In this document: positions 47,428 through 57,239 of the stretch, in pieces
How positions within the stretch are numbered: the stretch's first letter is position 1
How the letters are laid out: each line of letters opens with the position of its first letter
NCBI RefSeq assembly: GCF_032854445.1
Contig: NC_088305.1
Location: 25,127,628 to 25,191,627, forward strand
Length of the DNA: 64,000 bases
Source of the DNA: Liolophura sinensis
Taxonomy: Eukaryota > Mollusca > Polyplacophora > Chitonida > Chitonidae
Reading direction: 5' to 3'
Program-made: the position numbers and the translations under genes
The notes under the pieces: generated by a model
Seen by the model: the letters and a program-made list of their open reading frames with translations, nothing else
Database searches by the model: none
Told to the model about the DNA's origin: nothing

Positions 47428-47875
47428 AGGCCTCGGACCCCCATTAATTTTCCATAAGCACAATGTTAACGTCTAGCGCTGTAGCTCAGTCCCAAACATT
47501 CCATGGCTAATAAGATTTGGCGCATACCTGGCCCAACCTGTGAGAAAGAAGCCATAAAAATCTTGACATAGGTTGGCCGTCAAAATCTGGACGTTTCCAT
47601 GCCGGCAGCTGGAAGGCGTGCCTAGCAACGCCAAGGGGACGTCACTCGCAGCCTCATCACTACCTCACACCTTGTGTCCTCTCACCCAGAATTTCAAACT
47701 TTCATCAATAAAACTCATACCTCCTCAAAGTTTAGACAGTTTCCAGCATTTTAATACCAAGCATGCACCTGTGCACCAAAAATGGACGCCTGGGAGCAGA
47801 AAAAGACTTTATACCCTAAAATTCACTACAATCGTCCCTACCGAAAAACGGAAGTTGTAATGGGGGTCTGTGTCC
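47428..47875 (+). mobile_element. 450-bp repeat, left copy, MITE-like
   Basis: It begins AGGCCTCGGACCCCCATTAA and ends GTAATGGGGGTCTGTGTCC, so its ends carry a short inverted repeat (GACCCCCATTA). Highly similar to 51456-51909, same orientation. No coding capacity. Confidence 0.85.
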
Positions 47876-48672
47876 TATCACACCAGCCAACTTTTTTCAA
47901 AATCAATAATTTTTGCACCACATAATTCCTGACACTTCTGAACCTCACAAGCAAAATTAGGGCTTGATACATACATAATCTTTGGAGTTGGATGAATTCA
48001 AGTTGGGGTACCCCCATCTTGGACATGTGTCTTTTTTCCAGGGTAAAAAAACTCTGAAGGGTAAACTTTGAAGCTTTGCAGTGCATATACCGTTCAAGAT
48101 ATCTCCATCAGGTTAACTGCTTTGGAAAGACAAGATGTTTATCTGCAAGAAAAGGTTAAAAAAATCACATTGACAGAGCACTTTAGACTTTTCAAAAGCA
48201 ACCATTCAGAGAAATATACATTTTTAAGAAGACTTTTCTACTCAGAGCAGCTTTAAATATCAAAGTTACAAGCCAAAAGTGTCAAAGCATACATTAAAAT
48301 ATAGGCAATTTATCTGACAATTAAATGTCAAAATATAAGACATTTACTTCAGCAACTATGTGAAAAAAATTGACTGACAGTGTGGTAGGGGGTATCAAAG
48401 TGGATTGTCACAATTTTGGAACAATCATTTCTGACCAAAATCAAAGCAAGAATAATGCCTCAAGGTGATAGAGACCTACTCACAGGCACTTTTTCAGTGG
48501 ACAGGACTTAAGAAAAGACTAGTATCCCAGTTCCCCACTGAATAACATGATGAAACCCTTTAAAAGACCTCCCTGCACCATTGCTGTTGTCTCACAGCAG
48601 GTTATTACTCTGCACAGTCACATAAAAGTGTGTCACATTGGCATCTACAACATATAAACAGAGAGGAAAAAT
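47876..48672. other. Leader region before transposase gene
   Basis: Noncoding, AT-rich sequence with a short palindrome around GGGGTACCCCC (48007-48017). No promoter could be identified. Confidence 0.4.
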
Positions 48673-50716
48673 ATGAATTTAATATTTCCGATCAGGCAGC
48701 CACCAAGTACACCTATATTGGCCAGTCTGACAGTTAACAAGGCAAACAATCTACCCAAAAACAGCATGAAGGGAGACAGAAAGAGGAAACAGTCTAGATT
48801 TCAAGCTGGAAAGGCCCAGGATCGCTCAAATAACCTGTCAGCAGTTACAGACATGCTGAACCCTCTGCCTGGGTGTTCCTTGATGGACACAGATTTCCAG
48901 CCCAATCAGGAGGCTGTAAGAACACACCAGCCTGACACAAAGAGAATACAGCGGCCAAGACGGTGCAAGGTAGATTCCACGGCTGGATCAGACGGAGATA
49001 CACATGAGCGGGAATGGGCTGCTGAAGGAATGCGACTCATAGATATACAGAAAATGGTGTGCATTTGGAACAAAGTTATGCTTGAGCACAAGTGAGACCA
49101 AGGACCACTGTCCACTGCCCAGGTTAGAGACAGCTGCAGAGAAAAAGTGGGGTTTAGCCTGGGCGTTCAGTTTTAAGTGCTGTGACTGTGACTATGTATC
49201 TGGCTTCCACAAATTATACAAAGAGGTAGAATGCAACAGACCTGGCCAAAAAGCTGCGGCAGTGAACCGAGCTCTTCAGGTAGGCCTCCAGGACACACCA
49301 ATGGCCAGACTCCTATTTGCACCGATGGACGTGCCGCCTGCCACTCGTAGCAACATGAACCGCACTGCAAACCATGTCGCATCTGCAATCGCAAAGCTGA
49401 ACAAAGAGGATATGGCAAATAAGGTGGAAGAGGTAAAGGCATACAAAAGGCAAAGAGGAGAGGATGACAGCACAATAGATCTGGCCACAGACACTCGCTA
49501 CAACAGCATTACCATAACCAGTCCCAAGAAACCGGGCCAGAATGCTTCACAAGCAATTTCCCTGGCTGTGGAGACATCAACAGACAAGCAATACATTGTC
49601 TCCGCAGCACTGAAGAATAAATTGTGTTGGACTGGGTCCTGGCTGAGAGGAAAAGGCTTCCAAGTAAAGTGCCCTAGAGGACACGAGGAGTGCACAGCGA
49701 ACACAAACCCACATGCCCCCTGGTCCGAGTATAATATGGGGAACGAGATTGGTGAGGGATTGGCGAGGCAAGGTGTTTTAGCCAAACATGTAACCACGGA
49801 CGGCGACTCCAGGTCAGCCAAGGGAGTGGAGGACGGCATCCGGCTGGTCGAGCCACTGTGGGAGGTCGAACGGTTAGCAGACCCCACGCACCTTGGTAGA
49901 TCCCAGTTCAAGAAATGTAACCAGGCTAAGTTCAGCGATGCCATGTTCGAAGGACAGGGCCGAACGAGGGAAGCCAGGAAGAAAGCACAGAAGGTGTTGA
50001 GTCAGGATGTTAAGGCCAGGTGTAGCTTGATATTTTCTCAACTTATGTCTGAGCACAGTGGTGACATGAGGAAAATAAAAACTTACCTACCCAGGGTTGT
50101 AGATGCAACGGTCAGGTGTTACGGTGGGGGCTGTTCCAAATGCCGCAGGAACAGTGTGGTTTGCTCCGGAGGGGAAACCAGCAGCTGGTGGGAGAGGTCC
50201 CTGTTTTTATCCACCAGTAAACTCTGCCCTTTCAACATGGATGACAACGACAGGAAACTATTGACCGAAGTACTGCACATGAGGTTGAGCGAGACAGCCG
50301 TCGCCAGTCTCCGGATGAACACCAGCACTCAAAAGTGCGAAGCTGTCAACAGATCACTCAGCGTCTCCTTGCCCAAGAATGTAAACTACAGCAGAAATAT
50401 GGAGGGAAGGGCGGCGTCGACAATCCACAGACTTAACAATGGCCAGGACAAGTCCACGGCTGCCAAACTCCAAGCTGCCGGCGCCGGTATTTCACCTAGG
50501 AGCGAGAAAACAGTACAACAGATTGAAAGGGTGAACCAGTACCACAAGGTTTATAAGAAGCGACAGACAGTTAAGGGGAGATCACTCCGCAATACAGCCA
50601 GAAAACTTCGAGAGCACATTGAGTACAGGCTTTCAAATCCAGAAGAAAAAACTGACTATGCCAAGGGACAACTGGACAACACCCAAACAGATCACACATA
50701 CACTAGATATTTGTAA
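48673..50716 (+). pseudogene. Mutator-like transposase gene (inferred family), one frameshift
   Basis: Two overlapping frames, 48673-49095 (140 codons) and 49082-50716 (544 codons), read as one protein split by a single frameshift near 49,090; the break may also be a sequencing error. Features: a basic N-terminus, a zinc-binding FKCCDCDYVSG, a catalytic-core-like stretch with VTTDGDSRSAKGVEDGIRL, CPRGHEEC, and a Cys cluster CYGGGCSKCRRNSVVC. The TDGDSxS motif and layout match what I know of the animal Mutator-like transposase domain family; the assignment is from memory of the pattern and unverified. No introns. Convergent to the nuclease gene at 50825-51198. Confidence 0.7.
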
Positions 50717-50824
50717 CCGCCAATTTTGTATATAATTTGTCACTGCTGTTGTTGCTTATGAAAGAAATTAAAAAATGATAACAGAAATTGAGCAAAATCT
50801 AAAACAATCTGTTATTTATTATTT

Positions 50825-51198
50825 TTAATGAGGGGAAACCAACCTGCTCAGTCTTAAATGCAACATGCACCTTGCATACTGCCCATGGCCGAGACAGCAG
50901 CGCTGCCTGTTATTGTTAACACAATGCGGTTCCAAGCTTATGTGGTCCACATTTACACAGCGTGTGTTGTGGCACACTCAAGCTTGGGATCTAAATGTGA
51001 CAGCCCCTGTCTGGCCATATAAACAAGTCTACTGATGTGTTTCTTCTTCCATCGATGTGTGACGGAGTCTTTGTAGGAGGCAAGACCATATCGACCATCC
51101 CTCGTCAATGGTCCAGTCCACACTCGACCGGCTCCGTTTTCACTATAAACACTGAAACTTTCAATTTTTGCAGCAATTTCTGCTCTGAACGTCTTCAT
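50825..51198 (-). pseudogene. His-Cys-box (His-Me finger) endonuclease-like gene, frameshifted
   Basis: ATG at 51198. The first frame encodes RVWTGPLTRDGRYGLASY and HISRLVYMARQGLSHL, and stops at 50953. After a one-base slip near 50,975 the second frame gives CHNTRCVNVDHISLEPHCVN and NRQRCC, ending with a stop at 50825. A W-x-G...DGRYG beginning and a C-H-N-x2-C-x4-H-x3-E-x-H-C-x4-N-x-R-x-C end is the zinc-binding His-Cys box of I-PpoI-like nucleases (family knowledge). Total about 124 codons. It sits 109 bp beyond the end of the transposase gene, tail to tail, and inside the two 450-bp repeats. Confidence 0.65.
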
Positions 51199-51455
51199 TT
51201 TCAAGCGTAGGAATACTAGAACGTTGCATGTTGTTCATTTCTGGATGCCTATACACATGCTACCCTACGCTGAACAGCATTTTACCGATTTTTCATCAAA
51301 ATGGATATTTTCAAAATGTAAATAGCCCCAAGAAGCTATGAAACGGCCCAATCAATGCAAAACACATCACAGACATGCCCACCAAAAATTATCAGGCTGC
51401 TGCGAAATCTAAGCGCATAGTGACATTTTTCACATTTTGGTGACTTCGTCAGTAC

Positions 51456-51909
51456 AGGTCTCGGACCCCCATTAATTTTCCATAAGCGACAATGTTAACG
51501 TCTAGCGCTGTAGCTCAGTCCCAAACATTCCGTGGCCATTAAGCTTTGGTGCATACCTGGCCCAGCCTGTGAGAAAGAAGCCATAAAAATCTTGACATAG
51601 GTTGACCGTCAAAATCTGGACGTTTCCATGCCGGCAGCTGGGAGGCGTGCCTAGCAACGCCAAGGGGACGTCACTCGCAGCCTCATCACTACCTCACACC
51701 TTGTGTCCTCTCGCCCAGAATTTCAAACTTTCATCAATAAAGCTCATACCTCCTCAAAGTTTAGACAGTTTCCAGCATTTTAATACCATGCATGTACCTG
51801 TGCACCAAAAATGGACGCCTGGGAGCAAAAAAAGACTTTACACCCTAAAATTTACAGAACTACAATCGCCCCTACCGAAAAACGGAAGTTGTAATGGGGG
51901 TCTGTGTCC
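51456..51909 (+). mobile_element. 450-bp repeat, right copy, MITE-like
   Basis: The same ends as the left copy (AGGTCTCGGACCCCCATTAA and GTAATGGGGGTCTGTGTCC), with scattered substitutions and small indels. Confidence 0.85.
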
Positions 51910-51944
51910 AGAATCGACGCTGAGTGGATTTTAGGGCAGGTTTT

Positions 51945-52148
51945 AATTGCGGTCGCTGTGAGTTCAAGTCCAGCTCATGCTGGCTTCCTCTCCGGCCGTA
52001 AGTGGGAAGGCCTGCCAGCAACCTGCGGATGGTCGTGGGTTTCCCCCGGGCTGTGCCCGGTTTCCACCCACCATAATGCTGGCCGCCGTCGTATAAGTGA
52101 AATATTCTTGAGTACGGCGTAAAACGCCAATCAAATAAATAAATCTGA
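51945..52148 (+). repeat. SINE family 1, head lost
   Basis: TGCGGTCGCTGTGAGTTCAA through GAGTACGGCGTAAAACGCCA and AAATAAATAAAT. Confidence 0.9.
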
Positions 52149-52675
52149 TGATGGAGGCTGACAAGACAGTGTCACAGCTTTTTACAAAACAATCCCACCA
52201 CTGCTCTTGTAGTGTTATATACATAAGACAAAACCTATTCAGTAAAAACAAAGAACAGAGAACTATCAGTCTAAACACGCATTACCTCGTGTTTTTTAAA
52301 AACGCAAGAGACGCGTCGCAGATGATGCATCTCGCAAAGCAGATGTACCCTGGACACAATCATTTTATACCGGAAGCCTATAGGGACGCCACCTCGCAGA
52401 CTCACGGTTATCTCACAATACTCAGAAGGGCTGACAAGGAATTGATCTATTGTTTGTGCGAGTGCGCCTGGAATATCTTAAAAGGCAATGTACCGTTGAA
52501 TAAGGCTTACAAATCGAAACTGCAGCGACACAAGACGGGCTTGCGACACCTGGCCAAGAAAAATACGAGTATTAAGAGAAGGAAAGGCATACTGCAGAAA
52601 GGCGGATTTTTAGGAGTGCTGTTAGCACCCCTAGCCCCCATACTAGCTTCTATCGTTTCTAAGGTATTCAGCTGA
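52149..52675 (+). pseudogene. Polinton/adintovirus-like packaging ATPase end fused to pX-like core protein
   Basis: One 175-codon frame. The first part (HYLVFFKNARDASQMMHLAK, AYRDATSQTHGYLTI) resembles the C-terminal end of FtsK/A32-type packaging ATPases of Polintons and adintoviruses. It then switches to a basic small protein (KLQRHKTGLRHLAKK, KGGFLGVLLAPLAPILA) like the pX-type virion core proteins of the same elements. In intact elements these are separate genes, so an internal deletion probably fused them. The Walker motifs are absent (N-terminal part gone). Confidence 0.6.
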
Positions 52676-52677
52676 CC

Positions 52678-52962
52678 ATGGAGCACGTGAAATACATGGG
52701 TTTAATAGAGCCCAAGTTGTTGCAGAAGTTACAACAACAACAAATACCTATTGTTACGGTATTGAAAACAGCAACAGAAAACAGACTCAGTGACTCAATA
52801 TTACAATGTAAACAATGCTTTATATGTAAAATGAGACGTACAGTTTTACAGACAGTTCAACAACAACAACATAAAAAACATACACATCAGTATTACCGGT
52901 CTTTAAAAGTTTCCAGTTCACCTTTGCATCCCAAGGAACGTGTTCCAGAAGATCCAACGTAA
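52678..52962 (+). pseudogene. Polinton-like late gene fragment, uncertain
   Basis: It starts two bases after the previous stop and encodes MEHVKYMGLIEPKLLQ, then a Q-rich, K-rich tail that looks like frame-slipped sequence. Its position fits the compact late gene block of Polinton-like elements, but I have no clear domain. Confidence 0.4.
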
Positions 52963-53141
52963 AGACCATGGGATAAACACACAATTCACAATTGGACGGA
53001 ATAATATAACGGAGCGTGAAGAAGTTGGAATGTACAATGAGGCGTTACAGTAATACCTCACATTTGAAAACCAGAGAACATCGTCAATTACCCCCCAACC
53101 CGTTAAAGTCGTACAAGACAGGTCAACTGACAACGCCGTGA

Positions 53142-53636
53142 ATGAACCGTTGCGGAGTATTATCGAGCGTGAAATGGTCGAGTGCACCGAAAACCATGCA
53201 TAAAAAGGCCCGACTCCTTACTGATAGAATAAAGTCCAATCCTCTGGTGTCAAGGAATGACAAAGGCGAGCTTATATATAAAGATAATACAATACCTGAC
53301 ACTAACATTTCGGATTTGATTAACGACGTGCTGAGACATAGACGTCAGTTTACTCCCAGGGGCTGGGAGACATTTGATCAAGGCCTGAAAGACATTAACG
53401 TCCCCCTGGAGTTAGCGGGTAACAGACAAAGGTGGCTATACATCCATGAACGCAAACCGCGGTGTACCCCCAGGCCCCTCTAAAATACCGGTTTTCACAC
53501 CTAGTCCCACTGATACAAAGCAGTCTACTAGATCGGTCGAGACCACGCCCAGAACTAGATCTGGCAGACGGCGTGCCTATACACCCAGAGTAATTAGCAC
53601 CAAACGCCTGAGGTGGTCGAAATTCTGAGTTTTCTA
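53142..53636 (+). pseudogene. Polinton-associated conserved protein, frameshifted
   Basis: The main frame (53142-53483) contains ARLLTDRIKSNPLVSRNDKG, ISDLINDVLRHRRQF and VPLELAGNRQRW, a pattern I associate with a protein found next to Polinton-like late genes in invertebrates (memory only). The C-terminal part (FTPSPTDTKQ through RWSKF) is in another frame from about 53,450, so one frameshift is present. Confidence 0.45.
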
Positions 53637-53639
53637 TTT

Positions 53640-53849
53640 TTGTGTTTACATTAAAGATAACCAATACCCACAATCACAGAGGTGTGTTCTAATACAGTTA
53701 TAATTCCATATGTTCTACGAGACTCTACCGTCGGAACAGCTCTTTAGATTATTTTCCGAACAATACCCTCACGAATTACATTACTAGATTACCCCGTCCA
53801 CTAGAGCTTCACGGGCAGTGGGAAGTAGGAATAAACAGAAAGTGCAATG
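53640..53849. other. Short spacer
   Basis: Nothing recognised. Confidence 0.3.
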
Positions 53850-53990
53850 TTGGTACAACTTTTCACGGATTTTTCGGGTTTTTGCATCGCACTTTCGCTT
53901 TTTCGACCTTTTCCCAACCCCATAATGAGAAATTAACTTCTATCTTTCGCCCGTTTCAAAACGTCGAAAATGCAAAAGAACCCCTGTGAA
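53850..53990. repeat. Half copy of foldback repeat
   Basis: GGATTTTTCGGGTTTTTGCA, CGCACTTTCGCTTTTTCGAC and ACTTCTATCTTTCGCCCGTT match 38615-38745. It abuts direct repeat B. Confidence 0.65.
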
Positions 53991-54402
53991 TCCCCTGATT
54001 CACTCGACTGCGCGTGTGTGCGCGTGTGTGAGCGTGTGTGTGTGTCTTTTTGGTTAGCAGATGGAAAGTGTTATGCATGTAAGTAAAGACAAATTACAGT
54101 GAAGTCTTGTATTCTTCGCTACTTTTGAAGCGTGACAAAATAAATGGATTTTAAGATCAAGAAATCCATGATGTTCAAGCATCTATTCCAAATCTGTAGA
54201 CAGTAGGCGGTTGACTATAGCTCCATCTCCTTACAGGGCATGTGCCGCTCTCCACTCTTGCTTTACATCGCTGTCACCAGTAGACAAGCTTGATCCTTGG
54301 AGTCTGTCCGACGCAGGTGTTTAAGTGTTTGTTTAGGCTTAGCCTCACCACTACTTGGTGTCCTCACGCGAAACTATTGAATGAGTATTCATCAATATTT
54401 AT

Positions 54403-54517
54403 TTATTTGTTTGATTGGTGTTTTACGCCGTACTCAAGAATATTTCAATTATACGACGGCGGCCAGCATTAGAGTGAGTGGAAACGGGGCACAGCCTGGG
54501 GGAAACCCACGACCATT
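54403..54517 (-). repeat. SINE family 1, truncated by deletion
   Basis: The copy of 45598-45862, cut after CACGACCAT where the deletion joins to TTTGCTAGTGG. Confidence 0.9.
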
Positions 54518-54736
54518 TTGCTAGTGGTGGCAGTGGTGTAAAGCGATTATAGAGGCGCCGCATGTGCTGTAAGGAGTATGTGACTTGACATGACTTGGGG
54601 CCCGTATATTGTTTGTGAAATCACTGGTATTCTTCTTTAATATTGGTAAGATGTACTGCCGGTTCGTGGTTAATCACATCTGAAGTGGGTCTGCGTGGGG
54701 AAAGATGATATCTGCTAATATACAGCCCTAGGACCT

Positions 54737-54965
54737 CAGAGGCCGATAAACCAGGCGCCTCTCACCGATGCGGTCGCTGTGAGTTCAAGTCCAACTCTTG
54801 CTGGATTCCTCTCCGACTTCACGTGGGAAGATTTGTCAGCAACTTGCGGTTGGTCGTGGGTTTCACCCGGACTCTGCACGGTTTCCTCCCACCATAATGT
54901 TGGCTGTCGTCGTATAAGGGAAATACTCTTGAGTACGAAGTAAAATGTAACAATTACATTAATAA
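54737..54965 (+). repeat. SINE family 1
   Basis: Counterpart of 46228-46485. Confidence 0.85.
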
Positions 54966-55247
54966 ATATACCTCCACATTCAGCTTAAAAACCTCGAAGT
55001 GGAGATTCTGGCTTTAAGAAATCCGGCAAACTGTTTCGTGTTACTACATAGCTTTGGATATGCAGGGATATAGTTGGAACACACGAGTGGAAAGACCCCG
55101 GTGGTGGTCGAATGATTAAGGTGCTTCAATACACGGAGTAGACCTGGGACACGGAATTTATATCGGCCACCCCCTTCTCACAGTTCGTGAGGCTTTAGTC
55201 AGGCTCGAAAGGCCGTTTTTCCTGAGTAAGACTAGTTGGTTCCCAGC

Positions 55248-55480
55248 AGTATTTATTTATTTATTTATTTATTTACTGATTTATTTATTTATATATATAT
55301 ATTTTTTAATTTATTTATTTATTTATTTATTTATTTGATTGGTGTTTTTACGCCGTACTCAAGAACATTTCACATGTACGATGGTGACCAGCATTATGGT
55401 GAGAAGAATCTGGACAGTGCCTGGGGGAAACCCACGACCATCCGCAGGTTGCTGGCAGACATCCAGCAATATGGTATGTA
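55248..55480 (-). repeat. SINE family 1 with long TTTA tail
   Basis: Counterpart of 46755-46890 but with an expanded TTTATTTA tail and more body sequence. Confidence 0.85.
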
Positions 55481-56439
55481 TATATGTATACTCTCATTGA
55501 CTTGTCAAGGTCGTTGTTTTGTTCTGGGTACTCCGGTTTCCCTTACCCATAACATTGACATGCCCTGTATGAGTGCTGGTTGTGTTAAATTCTGCGGGCT
55601 GCTCCAGTTCCTGCCCATGGACAAAGTCAGCAGTTTGTTACCGAGATTGTCATTACGTCCATATTTTTAGTACGAAATTGTTAAGTGAAAGTCATTTTCA
55701 CGTGTGCTATCTGCATATGTCTTACAATACCTAGCGATTGAACGACTGGTCGGCGTTTAACGCCGTGCTCAGGACATTTTAACTTATAGGACGTGTGCGA
55801 TTTATAGTATGAGAAAACCAGAGTGCCTGGAGTCCACCACCCCGACCTTCGCCGTGTACATGAAAATTTCACCGTAGGTCGCAGTTGAAACAGAGAAAAT
55901 GGATTCGAACACGCGACCTCATTGGTCGAGGACCCGATACTTACAGAGCGCCAGGGCTTTAATCATTCTGGTTCTCTTCGCCCATACACTGGTATATAAA
56001 TAGATATATTCTTGCGTACGGCATAAAATATCAATCAGACAAATAAACCATTACACTTATATTAGCCAAATCGACTATTTCATGAATCTTTGATGTCGAG
56101 TTCAGTTAGGTTTTGACGAGAGAAGCTGAGATGTTTGGGTATCTACGAGGCTATGTTGAGATCGAGACGAGGAAGTTTCTAGATTATGAATAATAAAGTT
56201 TTACAGATGTAATTCCGGCCTCGGGTAGAGAATTTATAGATTTCCACGCTCTCGCTGTTCGTGGAACAACAAGCTTACACAACCAGAAAAATCCGGCTGT
56301 ATTTTTTTTTATGCAAAACCAGAGATATATTTAGCGCTCTCTTCCTTGTATATCCGTCCTTACCAAGAGACGACCAAAAACCAAATGAATGGTGTAATGT
56401 TCTGGATACTCACTCTTCGTGAGTGTTTTCACACCAGAT

Positions 56440-56530
56440 ATAGCCCGGTACCCGCCCCCCTCCCCCAAATCATAATGCTGGCCGCCCTCGTATAAGCGAA
56501 TAATTCTTCAGTACGGCATGTCAACCGTCT
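56440..56530 (+). repeat. SINE family 1, 3' fragment
   Basis: AATCATAATGCTGGCCGCCC and TCTTCAGTACGGCATG. Confidence 0.7.
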
Positions 56531-56972
56531 ACACGAAATAGCATTAGCGCTCTGATGATCACAAACCATATGCCCCCATTTGTTGAATATAATCTCCCTT
56601 GCGTTTAGTGTAATGTAATAATATTCTGTCGCTATTTATTATGGTTTTACAAAATCAGAATAAGGCAAAATTTATTTCAGGCTTTGCTTCACGCTTCGTG
56701 CGAGAAAGGTTATCTTAAGACTTTTGACTTTAATCTGAAGATAGCCGAACCCCGGAAGAAGGTTGGACGAGTTGTTACCCTTTGTTACTTTTTGTCACGA
56801 TTTTTTTCACTTCCTTGTCTAACTAGATATAATTTGTTATTCATCGGTTCTGAACACCTATATCAGGTGTATTTCTGATAAAATATAACAAACGACTTAA
56901 AGCATAGAGATCAAAACCATCGTAGAGATGAATATGTCATACTTGGCAAATCGCCACAGTTACGACTTATCC

Positions 56973-57233
56973 TAACTGTTTATTTATTTGTTTGATTCTT
57001 GTTTTACGCCGTAATCGAGAATATTTCACTTATACGACGGCGACCAGCATTATGGTGGGAGGATACCCGGCAGTGCCCGGGGGAAATGTATGCTGCTGAC
57101 ATAGGCCTACATTCCCACGTACGGCCGGAGAGGAAGCCAGTATGATCTGAACTTGAACTCAGCGACCGCACTGGTGAGAGGCTTCTGGGTCATTACACTG
57201 CGCTAGCGCGCTAACCGACTGAGCCACGGAGGC
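56973..57233 (-). repeat. SINE family 1, full length
   Basis: Tail TTTATTTGTTTGATTCTTGT to head CTAACCGACTGAGCCACGGA. Confidence 0.93.
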
Positions 57234-57239
57234 CCATCT

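Larger units (their letters stand above)
53991..55988. repeat. Direct repeat B (2.0 kb)
   Basis: Same sequence and orientation as 45190-47343, with scattered substitutions, a 320-bp deletion at about 54517 (inside a SINE) and about 100 extra bp at 55455-55555. Confidence 0.93.

Noticed and set aside
52918-53673. Minus-strand frames opposite the Polinton-like genes
   Set aside because: Shadows of the plus-strand coding sequence.
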